Shown one piece after another: positions 1 through 6,632 of a stretch of DNA of 9,992 nt; within the stretch, counting starts at the first letter, position 1, and each line of letters opens with the position of its first letter. Below the pieces are notes generated by a model. That model was not told the origin of the DNA. It saw only the letters and a list, made by a program, of their open reading frames with translations, and ran no database searches. The position numbers and the translations under genes were made by a program. This DNA is from an uncultured Cellvibrio sp. (GTDB lineage Bacteria > Pseudomonadota > Gammaproteobacteria > Pseudomonadales > Cellvibrionaceae): assembly GCA_946886255.1 (NCBI GenBank), contig CAMPIG010000149.1, positions 1 through 9,992 on the forward strand. The letters run 5' to 3'.

Positions 1-1592
1 AGTCATCCTGTCGAGAGTATGCCGATAGCCCGGCTTTTACCTGCATGAAGCACACGTTGACCTACCGCGAGCTTGATCGTCATTCAGCGCGCTTTGCTGC
101 CTATCTGCAACAATTTACCTCTTTGCAGCCCGGCGATCGTATCGCCATTCAGCTACCCAATATTTTGCAATACCCGGTGGCAGTATTCGGTGCGATTCGC
201 GCCGGTATGGTTGTCGTGAACACCAACCCGCTTTACACGGCGCACGAATTGACACATCAACTGAATGATTCAGGTGCAAAGGCACTGGTGGTACTCGCCA
301 ATATTGCAAAAAACGCGGCCGCGATTGTGCAGGAAACGAAAGTTGAACAAGTGATTGTGACTGAGCTTGCCGATATGCATCCGCCGATCAAACGGGTACT
401 GCTGAATTTCGCCGTCAAGCACATCAAGAAAATGGTCCCGCCATTTTCATTTCCTTTGCAAGTGAGTTTTCGGGACGCATTGAACAAAGCGCAAAAACCT
501 TTTCAACCGGTCAAACGCGATCCGGACGATATTGCTGTTTTACAATATACCGGTGGTACCACGGGTGTTGCCAAGGGCGCAATGTTAACCCACCGCAATC
601 TGGTGGCGAATATGGTGCAAGTTAACGAACATATGCATAAAGTGTTTCGTAAAAATCAGGAGCTCTATATTACGCCGTTGCCGCTTTACCATATTTATGC
701 GTTTACTATTCATTGCATGTCGGCATTGTCTTTGGGTAATCACAATCTATTGATTCCCAATCCGCGCGATATCAAAGCATTTGTTAAAACCTTGCAAGAT
801 TTGCCTTTCACCTGTTTCGTCGGTTTGAATACGCTGTTTAATGCCTTGATGCGTAATCCGGATTTTGTGAAATTGGATTTCAGTCATTTGCGTTTGACTT
901 CATCCGGCGGTATGGCGCTAACTGCTGAAACATCCAAACACTGGACTGAAGTGACTGGCAGTACCATCAGCGAAGGTTATGGCTTGACTGAAACGTCACC
1001 GGTCGTTGCGATCAATCCCCCTGGTGGCATACAACAGGGGACCGTCGGTTTGCCGATGCCAGATACTGATTGCAAAGTGATTGATGAAGACGGTAATACT
1101 TTGCCTACCGGTGAACCAGGCGAGTTGTGTATTCGCGGTCCGCAGGTCATGAAAGGTTACTGGCAGCGACCTGAAGCCACCGCAGAAGTGTTGGATGCAG
1201 ATGGTTGGTTCAAAAGTGGTGATATCGCTATTATTCAGGACGATGGCTATATCAAGATTGTTGATCGTAAGAAAGATATGATCAACGTATCCGGCTTCAA
1301 GGTTTTCCCCAATGAAGTAGAAGACGTGTTGGCCGGTCATCCGGATATTGTTGAAGCAGCGGTTATCGGTGTGCCGGATAACGATGGTAGCGAAACGGTG
1401 AAAGCGTTTGTGGTTACCAATAATGCATCGTTGACAATTGCAGATGTGCGTGATTATGCCAAGACTAAATTAACACCGTACAAGGTGCCGCATCTGGTTG
1501 AGTTCCGTAGCGAGTTACCGAAGACCAATGTCGGCAAAGTATTACGCCGTGAATTGAAAGATCAGGAATCCAAAATGGCAAGCTCGTCCTGA
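1..1592 (+). CDS. fadD: Long-chain fatty acid-CoA ligase (FadD), 5' end outside window
   Basis: Activates long-chain fatty acids with ATP and CoA to acyl-CoA, feeding beta-oxidation and lipid synthesis; it is cytosolic and membrane-associated. The frame is already open at base 3 and reads REYADSPAF just before the first visible ATG (45). This matches the FadD N-terminal region near residue 35 of E. coli FadD, so the true start lies roughly 30 codons before the window and ATG 45 is internal. Visible motifs, in order, are the P-loop YTGGTTGVAKGAMLTH (from 546), GYGLTETSP (about 975), WFKSGDIA (about 1206), the linker DRKKDMINVSGFKVFPNE (about 1263) and the C-terminal NVGKVLRREL with the catalytic lysine (about 1530). 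The adenylation domain is therefore complete. The last residues, SKMASSS, are read from DNA that in another frame encodes the end of an SPFH protein, so the native tail may have been replaced. It could be either of the fadD1/fadD2 paralogues. Confidence 0.95.
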   Translation, partial: SSCREYADSPAFTCMKHTLTYRELDRHSARFAAYLQQFTSLQPGDRIAIQLPNILQYPVAVFGAIRAGMVVVNTNPLYTAHELTHQLNDSGAKALVVLANIAKNAAAIVQETKVEQVIVTELADMHPPIKRVLLNFAVKHIKKMVPPFSFPLQVSFRDALNKAQKPFQPVKRDPDDIAVLQYTGGTTGVAKGAMLTHRNLVANMVQVNEHMHKVFRKNQELYITPLPLYHIYAFTIHCMSALSLGNHNLLIPNPRDIKAFVKTLQDLPFTCFVGLNTLFNALMRNPDFVKLDFSHLRLTSSGGMALTAETSKHWTEVTGSTISEGYGLTETSPVVAINPPGGIQQGTVGLPMPDTDCKVIDEDGNTLPTGEPGELCIRGPQVMKGYWQRPEATAEVLDADGWFKSGDIAIIQDDGYIKIVDRKKDMINVSGFKVFPNEVEDVLAGHPDIVEAAVIGVPDNDGSETVKAFVVTNNASLTIADVRDYAKTKLTPYKVPHLVEFRSELPKTNVGKVLRRELKDQESKMASSS

Positions 1593-1669
1593 TACCACTG
1601 GAGGCCTCCAACATTATCGGCTCCATCGGGAGAATCAGTGAGTTAATCAACTTGGCCAAACAACAATAA
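1571..1669 (+). pseudogene. 3' remnant of an SPFH/stomatin-family (QmcA-like) gene
   Basis: In the +2 frame relative to fadD, the DNA reads QNGKLV then IPLEASNIIGSIGRI, followed by about 12 residues ending LAKQQ and TAA at 1667-1669. This is the conserved C-terminal signature of bacterial SPFH proteins of the QmcA type, which end in LPLEAS-x-x-x-GS-x-x-GI. The frame is closed by TGA at 1550-1552, so at most ~38 codons of a normally ~300-codon gene survive, with no start codon. An NfeD gene follows at 1687, as in the usual SPFH-NfeD order. I infer that a deletion joined the end of fadD to the end of this gene. The exact junction cannot be placed but falls at about 1555-1580. The recognition rests on recall of family C-termini, not on an alignment. 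Confidence 0.75.
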
Positions 1670-1686
1670 TACCGACAGGCAAGGTT

Positions 1687-2031
1687 ATGGAATTTCTCGC
1701 ATCACGTGAACCCTGGTTTTGGCAATATATTTTGTTTGCGGTGTTTTCTATTGTTGTCACGCTGGTGTATTGGAAAAAATTCCGCAAGTTCAACAACAAG
1801 ACTGATAAGCCCTTGTTAAACTCACGTGTGGCTCGCTTGATCGGCCGCAGTGTATCGTTGCTTACACCGATCCAAAACGGTACGGGTAAAGTGCAGATCG
1901 AGGATACCCTCTGGACGGTTGCCTGTACGGATGACCTGCCACAAGGTACTATCGTTGATATTGTCGGCGCAGAAGGAATGACGCTTCTCGTCAAGCTACA
2001 TGAGAAATTTCTTGTTGTTGAGCCGGAATAA
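1687..2031 (+). CDS. NfeD-family membrane protein, N-terminally short (114 aa)
   Basis: NfeD proteins partner with SPFH/stomatin proteins in membrane microdomains. Residues 11-29 (FWQYILFAVFSIVVTLVYW) form one membrane helix, followed by a basic stretch (KKFRK). Residues ~50-112 are the soluble OB-fold NfeD domain, recognisable from LIGR, PIQNGTGKVQIEDTLW, DLPQGTIVDIVG and GMTLLVK. Family members such as E. coli YbbJ are about 150 aa with two or three N-terminal helices; here only the last helix is left. The first residues, MEFLASREPW, still look like a native NfeD start, so ~35-40 residues may be missing between them and the helix. ATG 1687 follows the SPFH stop by 17 bases, with GGCAAGG as a modest ribosome site. 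The gene is probably co-transcribed with the downstream patatin gene. It may be decaying after losing its partner, or may be a naturally short form. Confidence 0.8.
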   Translation: MEFLASREPWFWQYILFAVFSIVVTLVYWKKFRKFNNKTDKPLLNSRVARLIGRSVSLLTPIQNGTGKVQIEDTLWTVACTDDLPQGTIVDIVGAEGMTLLVKLHEKFLVVEPE

Positions 2032-2057
2032 ATCCGGATGCGTGATTGGTTGTGGTG

Positions 2058-3200
2058 ATGAAACGAGCATTAATTCTTTCCGGTGGTGGCGCCCGCGCTG
2101 CTTATCAAGTGGGTGTGCTACAGGCTTTGGCAGATATTCTTCCTGATGATGCACCTTATCCCTTCCCGATTATTTGTGGCACCTCTGCCGGTGCTATCAA
2201 TGCTGTAGCACTGGCAAGCCATCCCGGTACTTTCAAAGAGTCCGTCGCTGGTTTAGCGGGGATGTGGCGCGATCTCAGTCTGGATCAAATATATCTGCAC
2301 GGTTGGAGCGATATCTTTAAAGGTATCGGATTGATCGCTCTGTCACTGTTTAATGAAGGTGTCGGTCGCCAACGTCCTTTATCGATGCTGGATAACTCAC
2401 CACTCTGGCATTTGCTCGGTAGCAAGATTCGCCTGGAAAATATTGATCACGAGATCGAGAAAGGTAAAATATTGGCTGTCAGTATTTCAGCCATGGGATA
2501 TTCCTCCGGGCAGACTGTCAGTTTTTTCCAGGGCCATCCCGATCTGGTTGGTTGGAACCGCTATCGTCGTGCCGGTGTACCCACCCGTCTGCGCCTGGAG
2601 CATTTGCTGGCTTCATCAGCTATTCCGACAATCTTTCCTGCCGTACGCATCAATCGCGAATACTTTGGTGATGGTGCCTTACGTCAACTGGCTCCCATCA
2701 GCCCCGCCCTGCATCTTGGTGCTGAATCCTTATTTGTCATCGGTGTAAGCGGCAACCGTAAATCCGTGCACTGGGGCAAGCGCAAGCCGGTACGGCATTC
2801 ACCGTCGATGGCACAAATTGTCGGCCATTTGTTTAACAGCGCTTTCATTGATGCAATGGAAGGCGATCTTGAACACCTGGAGCGTCTCAATCAGTTGTTG
2901 AGCTTGATTCCAGAAAGCGAGCGGCAGGCGAGCGGAATGGAATTGCGGATTGTGAAGAATAAGGTTATCTCTCCCTCGCGCCCGGTGGATGCTATTGCTG
3001 GCCGCAGCGTTCGCTACCTGCCCAATAGTCTGCGTTTCTTTCTTCGCACAATCGGTGCCACGGCAAAGGGCGGCGGCGCAACTGCTGCCAGTTATTTATT
3101 GTTCGTGAAAGAGTTTATTGCCGAGCTGATGGAGTTGGGTTATCAGGACACGATGTGGGAAGCGGAGAGTATTAAAGCGTTTTTTGATGTGGATAAATAA
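2058..3200 (+). CDS. Patatin-like phospholipase family protein
   Basis: Predicted Ser-Asp dyad lipid acyl hydrolase of the patatin family (380 aa). The oxyanion-hole glycines are in LSGGGARAAYQVGVLQAL near residues 7-24, and the nucleophile elbow is GTSAG with Ser43. The catalytic Asp is D205 in the DGALRQLAPISPAL block. All three patatin signatures are intact, so it should be active. The C-terminal third (about residues 255-380) has no motif I recognise; it ends in an acidic, helical stretch (YQDTMWEAESIKAFF). No signal peptide is visible, so it is probably cytosolic or peripheral. I chose ATG 2058 because the family core starts at once with MKRALILSGGG. The frame is also open at TTG 2046 and GTG 2052/2055; TTG 2046 has a GGA seven bases upstream, so the start is not certain. 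It begins 26 bases after the NfeD stop, so the two are likely one operon. The natural substrate is unknown. Confidence 0.9.
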   Translation: MKRALILSGGGARAAYQVGVLQALADILPDDAPYPFPIICGTSAGAINAVALASHPGTFKESVAGLAGMWRDLSLDQIYLHGWSDIFKGIGLIALSLFNEGVGRQRPLSMLDNSPLWHLLGSKIRLENIDHEIEKGKILAVSISAMGYSSGQTVSFFQGHPDLVGWNRYRRAGVPTRLRLEHLLASSAIPTIFPAVRINREYFGDGALRQLAPISPALHLGAESLFVIGVSGNRKSVHWGKRKPVRHSPSMAQIVGHLFNSAFIDAMEGDLEHLERLNQLLSLIPESERQASGMELRIVKNKVISPSRPVDAIAGRSVRYLPNSLRFFLRTIGATAKGGGATAASYLLFVKEFIAELMELGYQDTMWEAESIKAFFDVDK

Positions 3201-3256
3201 AAGCTTCGCTGAGAATTGATTCAGTAGATTTTCAGTTTTTGTAGAGGAACTTCGTA

Positions 3257-3370
3257 GTACGTTTGTCATTAGGCTTTTTGTTTCGAAAACGCATGAATAC
3301 ATCCCTGTAGCTCCTTCAAGTCATCCTTGACTTAAAGGTTTCGAAACAAAAAGCCTAACGCCAAACTTAC
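3257..3370. repeat. Composite intergenic inverted repeat (32-bp arms) enclosing two small hairpins
   Basis: The left arm 3257-3288 and right arm 3339-3370 are reverse complements at 29 of 32 positions. The inner 20 bases (TTAGGCTTTTTGTTTCGAAA at 3269-3288, its complement at 3339-3358) match perfectly. The 50-base interior holds two further hairpins: TACA-TCCC-TGTA (3298-3309) and AAGTCA-TCCT-TGACTT (3318-3333), both with the core CATCC(C/T)TG. The element sits between convergent genes. No run of T follows either arm outward, so it is not a classical intrinsic terminator, although a transcript could fold strongly. The size and nested symmetry resemble dispersed palindromic elements such as REP or ERIC, or a small MITE. 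I see no clear target-site duplication. Confidence 0.75.
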
Positions 3371-3399
3371 ATTGTGCGAGCTTCACCTTTCTCTTTAAA

Positions 3400-3903
3400 T
3401 CAAGCCCTACGACGAAATAAAGGCAAAGGTTGGTCTACAGACGCTTGATAATATTCAGTGAAATCATTGAGGGACTTCAATGCAGCCTGTAAATCAGTCT
3501 CTGGGTTGCTAAACGCAAAGGCATTAACACCACAACGACGCAAATAGCAAAGCTGGTCGCGAATAAAATTACCCACCGCACGCAATTCGCCGGTAAAGCC
3601 AAAACGCTCACGCAGCAAACGTGCGGTAGAAAACGCGCGACCATCCATAAATGTCGGAAAGTTGACTGCAATCAGAGGCAGCGATACGGCATCTTCACCG
3701 AGTAAATCTGCTGTCTCATCACTATCGAGCCACACGCCGAGATCCGTGCGATTTTGCAGATGTGATTTTTGTGCGAGCCATACCGACAAAGGCACAATGA
3801 CCTGGCCTGCGGGCACATCAACACTTGTGGCCTCACCTTCCGGTTTGGGTAACAGCGTCCAGGTATCTTCGATAATCGCGCCGTCTTTAACTAGCTTTGG
3901 CAT
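3400..3903 (-). CDS. DUF934 family protein, partner of the sulfite/nitrite reductase
   Basis: A 167-aa protein of the DUF934 family, normally encoded directly after the one-piece cysI-type reductase in pseudomonads and relatives, and annotated there as a putative sulfite-assimilation protein. The family signature lies in the C-terminal half: DGRAFSTARLLRERFGF followed by GELRAVGNFIRDQLCYLRRC. Its biochemical role is not established; a structural or electron-transfer role in sulfite reduction is an inference from context. The start is ATG 3903, because the frame continues upstream only as antisense-like sequence inside cysI and an ideal AAGGAG lies seven bases before this ATG. It overlaps the 3' end of cysI by 17 bases, which suggests translational coupling. 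It ends in RRRA. No signal peptide or membrane helix is seen. Confidence 0.88.
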   Translation of the reverse strand: MPKLVKDGAIIEDTWTLLPKPEGEATSVDVPAGQVIVPLSVWLAQKSHLQNRTDLGVWLDSDETADLLGEDAVSLPLIAVNFPTFMDGRAFSTARLLRERFGFTGELRAVGNFIRDQLCYLRRCGVNAFAFSNPETDLQAALKSLNDFTEYYQASVDQPLPLFRRRA

Positions 3904-5551
3904 AAACACGCTCCTTAAAGGGAGTTGCACCGATGCGGCGGTAGGTATCGATAAACAATTCTTCGTCGGTCCGGTTTTCGACGAACACATCGACCAGTTT
4001 CTGGATAACAGACGGCATATCCTTGGCACTGAAAGATGGGCCGAGCACATCGCCGAGAGACGCATCATTGCTGGCGCTACCCCCCAACTGAACCTGGTAA
4101 AACTCCTCGCCTTTTTTATCGACACCGAGGATACCGATGTGGCCCACATGGTGGTGGCCACAGGCATTCATACAGCCGGAGATGTTCAGATCGATGTCGC
4201 CCAGGTCGTAGACGTAATCCATATCATCAAATTGACGCTGAATGGATTCGGCAATCGGAATGGACTTGGCATTCGCCAGTGAACAGAAGTCACCGCCCGG
4301 GCAGCAGATAATGTCGGTAATGGTGCCGATATTGGGTGTTGCAAAACCGGCAGCTTTAGCTCTCTGCCACAACGTAAACAACTCGGTTTTTTTCACATCC
4401 GCCAGCACAATGTTTTGTTCGTGGGTGGTGCGAGCTTCACTGAAACTGAATTCATCGGCGAGATTGGCAATGATCTCCAGTTGACTGTCGGTGACATCGC
4501 CAGGTGCAACGCCGGTAGGTTTCAGGGATAAGGTTACCGCTGCATAACCCGGAACCCGATGACCACGCACGTTGCGTTGTAACCATTTGCTGAATGCCAG
4601 ATGCTCGGCAGCCAAGGCGGTAACCTCGGCTTGCGCTGCTGCGTCATCAATGGTTTCGTAAGCGGGTTCTGTAAAGAAGCTTTTGGCCCGGTCAATTTCT
4701 GCCTGGGGCAAGGTATTGCTGGTGCCTTTCAAATGTACCCATTCGGCTTCCACTTTCTCAGTGAACACTTCCGGGGTCAACGCGCGAACCAAAATCTTGA
4801 TACGGGCTTTGAATTTGTTATCGCGCCGACCGAACAGGTTATACACCCGCAGGATGGCTTCGAGATAGGTCAATAGGTGCTCCTGCGGCAGGTACTCGCG
4901 GATAACACTGCCGATGACCGGTGTGCGGCCCAAGCCGCCGCCGACATAGACCTTAAAGCCTACTTCGCCGGCATCGTTAAGCACAATCTGCAAACCGATG
5001 TCGTGAACTTGTACCGCAGCGCGATCGTGTTGCGAGCCTGTGACGGCGATCTTGAATTTGCGCGGCAGAAAAGCGAATTCCGGGTGAAAGGTAGACCATT
5101 GACGAATGATCTCGCAATACGGGCGCGGATCTACGATTTCATCTTCAGCTACACCGGCAAACTGGTCTGATGTGGTGTTGCGAATGCAGTTGCCGCTCGA
5201 CTGGGTGCCATGCATCTGGACTTCCGCCAACTCCTGCAGGATATCCGGAACCTCGGTCAGGTCGGGCCAGTTAAATTGAATGTTCTGGCGGGTACTGACG
5301 TGGCAGTAGCCTTTGTCGTAGTGGCGGGCAATGTGGGCCAGACGGCGCAATTGGGTGCTGTTCAACATCCCATAAGGGACATTGATCCGCAGCATTGGAG
5401 CCAAACGTTGGACATACAAGCCATTTTGCAGGCGTAGCGGTAAAAACTCTTCCGGTTTTATCTCGCCAGCCAGAAAGCGTTCAGTCTGATCGCGAAATTG
5501 AGCGACGCGCTGGCGCAGGATGGTGTGGTCGTACTCGTCGTAAATGTACAT
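3887..5551 (-). CDS. cysI: Siroheme/4Fe-4S sulfite (nitrite) reductase, CysI type
   Basis: Assimilatory six-electron reduction of sulfite to sulfide for cysteine synthesis; the one-piece pseudomonad-type enzyme is annotated as nitrite/sulfite reductase. It is 554 aa, the usual family length, with two ferredoxin-like half domains and two NIR_SIR domains. The N-terminal block RLQNGLYVQRLAPMLR and the siroheme-region STRQNIQFNWP are intact. The cluster-binding cysteines are Cys417 and Cys423 in CCPGGDFC and Cys460 and Cys464 in NISGCMNACGHHHVGHIG. I chose ATG 5551 because the family starts MYVYDEYD and here reads MYIYDEYD; an 18-residue extension to TTG 5605 lacks that match. There is no clear Shine-Dalgarno before 5551. 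The likely electron donor is ferredoxin or a separate flavoprotein, since no cysJ is nearby. The DUF934 gene overlaps its end. Confidence 0.92.
   Translation of the reverse strand: MYIYDEYDHTILRQRVAQFRDQTERFLAGEIKPEEFLPLRLQNGLYVQRLAPMLRINVPYGMLNSTQLRRLAHIARHYDKGYCHVSTRQNIQFNWPDLTEVPDILQELAEVQMHGTQSSGNCIRNTTSDQFAGVAEDEIVDPRPYCEIIRQWSTFHPEFAFLPRKFKIAVTGSQHDRAAVQVHDIGLQIVLNDAGEVGFKVYVGGGLGRTPVIGSVIREYLPQEHLLTYLEAILRVYNLFGRRDNKFKARIKILVRALTPEVFTEKVEAEWVHLKGTSNTLPQAEIDRAKSFFTEPAYETIDDAAAQAEVTALAAEHLAFSKWLQRNVRGHRVPGYAAVTLSLKPTGVAPGDVTDSQLEIIANLADEFSFSEARTTHEQNIVLADVKKTELFTLWQRAKAAGFATPNIGTITDIICCPGGDFCSLANAKSIPIAESIQRQFDDMDYVYDLGDIDLNISGCMNACGHHHVGHIGILGVDKKGEEFYQVQLGGSASNDASLGDVLGPSFSAKDMPSVIQKLVDVFVENRTDEELFIDTYRRIGATPFKERVYAKAS
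3911..3916 (-). promoter_or_regulatory. Ribosome binding site AAGGAG for the DUF934 gene
   Basis: The minus strand reads AAGGAG, then seven bases, then ATG at 3903. It lies inside the last codons of cysI and fixes the start of the DUF934 gene at 3903 rather than further upstream in the same open frame. Confidence 0.8.
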
Positions 5552-5770
5552 AGGGGCTAATACACCGTGCAACAGAGAATAGGTAGCCCGCGCAAGAGTC
5601 TGCAACCTCGGAACGCGGCTAAAAACAGGCGCGCAGCATACACTAAAACACTTTTTACAGCGAGGTATGAAGGCGTTGGCCTCGTTCAGCTTGGACTCGC
5701 GCGAGAAGGCAACATAACAAGCTTTAATTGCGCTTTGAACGAATATTTAACGCTAAATACATGCGATTTC

Positions 5771-5798
5771 GTTATAAAAGCCTCATTTCTGTTGCCAA
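5771..5798 (-). promoter_or_regulatory. Candidate sigma-70 promoter for cysI
   Basis: On the minus strand, TTGGCA (5798-5793) is followed by 16 bases and TATAAC (5776-5771). Each box matches the sigma-70 consensus at five of six positions. Transcription would begin near 5764, giving a leader of about 210 bases before the cysI ATG. This is a pattern match only. Control by CysB would be expected for the pathway, but I cannot identify a CysB site. Confidence 0.4.
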
Positions 5799-5907
5799 TC
5801 TCAAAGTATTTATGTTAAGAATCGCGCTTAAGGCCGGATTAACGCTATGCCGGTTACTCAGTGCGTACAAATTGTGCGTAAATCATAAAAATTCACACTG
5901 ATATATC

Positions 5908-5913
5908 AGGAGA
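5908..5913 (+). promoter_or_regulatory. Ribosome binding site AGGAGA for the 38-aa peptide
   Basis: AGGAGA lies nine to ten bases before ATG 5923, followed by an A-rich spacer. This strong site is the main reason for treating the very short reading frame as a real gene. Confidence 0.7.
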
Positions 5914-5922
5914 ATAAAAATA

Positions 5923-6039
5923 ATGAATGAACCTATTGAGCTAGAAGAACGTAGTGATAGCGTTGCTGATGCCATTGCTGCTGTTGCGTTAATCGCTATT
6001 TTTGTTGCCGCTTGCGTTTTCTGGGTAAGCGGGCAATAA
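5923..6039 (+). CDS. Small single-helix membrane peptide (38 aa), hypothetical
   Basis: Encodes 38 residues: an acidic, soluble head MNEPIELEERSDSVAD (residues 1-16), then one hydrophobic helix AIAAVALIAIFVAACVFWV (17-35), then SGQ. It would sit in the inner membrane with the acidic N-terminus probably in the cytoplasm. Support for a real gene comes from a strong AGGAGA ribosome site, a clean start and stop, and a textbook intrinsic terminator 33 bases after the stop. The gene thus has its own transcription end. I do not recognise a named family, though short acidic-head, single-helix proteins of this kind are seen in related bacteria. The function is unknown; small proteins like this often bind a larger membrane complex. 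It is divergent from cysI, but nothing in the peptide itself points to sulfur metabolism. Confidence 0.75.
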   Translation: MNEPIELEERSDSVADAIAAVALIAIFVAACVFWVSGQ

Positions 6040-6071
6040 GCTGTAAAGATTTTGTCATCATTCAGATCCCC

Positions 6072-6106
6072 CAAACCCCGAGCATGTCCTCGGGGTTTGT
6101 TTTTTT
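6072..6106 (+). terminator. Strong rho-independent terminator after the 38-aa peptide gene
   Basis: A perfect 11-bp stem, CAAACCCCGAG (6072-6082) with CTCGGGGTTTG (6089-6099), a six-base loop CATGTC, and seven Ts at 6100-6106. It is oriented for rightward transcription only; the leftward side is followed by GGGGGATC, not a T run. Confidence 0.95.
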
Positions 6107-6138
6107 GGAGCTGACAATGTGAGCCAGGCTAAGCCACT

Positions 6139-6618
6139 ATGAACACCACTAAATCGTCACAAGCGGATTTCCACCTGCACAACAGTTTCGTTTTCTGGAT
6201 TACGCGTTTGTCGAGCGTTATGAAAGAGCAATTTAACCAGCAATTACAGGAGCAGGATGTTACCTGGCCGCAATGGATGATCCTCAATGTGCTGCACCAC
6301 CAACTGGCCAAAACCCCCGCACAGATTGCTGACAATATCGGTGTGGATCGGTCAGCGGTAACACGGCTACTGGATCGTTTGGAGGCTAAATCGTTGATAG
6401 CGCGGGTCCATGATGGACTGGATCGACGCTCAATCAAGATTCATATTACCGAAACGGGACAAAGCCTGATTGCAGAGCTAAACGATGCCGCTGTGCGCCA
6501 CCAGGAAGCATTTTTGCGGGAGTTGCATCCGACTGAGATGCGCGCATTCAAGATGAATGTACAGAAGCTACTGCGTGCCGGTGGGGTAGAAACAGCTCAG
6601 GTCTGGCGACATATGTGA
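6139..6618 (+). CDS. MarR-family transcriptional regulator
   Basis: A 159-aa winged-helix regulator, presumably a dimeric DNA-binding protein whose ligand is unknown. Residues 15-55 form the N-terminal dimerisation and first core helices (FWITRLSSVMKEQFNQ, WPQWMILNVL). The helix-turn-helix is TPAQIADNIGVDRSAVTRLL (59-78) with recognition helix DRSAVTRLLDRLEAKSLI. The wing is RVHDGLDRRSIKIHITETG (89-107), carrying the conserved D-x-R-R pair. The C-terminal helix, about 108-147, completes the dimer interface. ATG 6139 fits the family length; its ribosome site is weak (AGGCTAAG about 10 bases upstream). The start is only 32 bases beyond the T run of the terminator, so its promoter must overlap that terminator, lie upstream of it, or the gene depends on read-through. 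No obvious target gene adjoins it, as the next gene is convergent. Confidence 0.92.
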   Translation: MNTTKSSQADFHLHNSFVFWITRLSSVMKEQFNQQLQEQDVTWPQWMILNVLHHQLAKTPAQIADNIGVDRSAVTRLLDRLEAKSLIARVHDGLDRRSIKIHITETGQSLIAELNDAAVRHQEAFLRELHPTEMRAFKMNVQKLLRAGGVETAQVWRHM

Positions 6619-6632
6619 TTGGCTGGCTAGCT

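Larger units (their letters stand above)
5552..5922. promoter_or_regulatory. Divergent control region between cysI and the 38-aa peptide gene (371 bases)
   Basis: I see no convincing gene here. The part from about 5720 to 5820 is clearly A/T-rich and holds the best cysI promoter candidate, listed separately. A second, weaker leftward candidate is TTCAAA (5734-5739 complement), 17 bases, TATGTT (5711-5716 complement). The cysI leader contains a possible hairpin CGAGG (5661-5665) / CCTCG (5680-5684). On the plus side I found no convincing -35/-10 pair for the peptide gene. There is an imperfect dyad, GTACAA/ATTGTGC, around 5864-5877 and a GCCGG pair around 5832-5853; neither can be tied to a known regulator. 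Confidence 0.5.

Noticed and set aside
1599..1610. Perfect 12-base palindrome TGGAGGCCTCCA after fadD
   Set aside because: It encodes part of the conserved LEAS motif of the SPFH remnant and has no loop or T run; probably chance.
3904..4167. In-frame upstream extension of the DUF934 gene (open to 4167)
   Set aside because: It lies inside cysI, has no family match, and an ideal AAGGAG marks ATG 3903 as the start.
3662..5437. Several plus-strand frames antisense to cysI/DUF934 (for example 3662-4282)
   Set aside because: They are shadows of a conserved enzyme gene, with no domain and no start signals.
5552..5605. 18-residue N-terminal extension of CysI from TTG 5605
   Set aside because: The family begins at MYxYDEYD, which is ATG 5551.
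5567..5818. 83-codon plus-strand frame in the cysI upstream region
   Set aside because: It overlaps the start of cysI on the other strand, has no ribosome site or recognisable domain, and its composition looks non-coding.
5883..6074. 63-codon minus-strand frame antisense to the small membrane peptide
   Set aside because: It lacks a ribosome site and contains the complement of a well-supported gene and part of the terminator stem.
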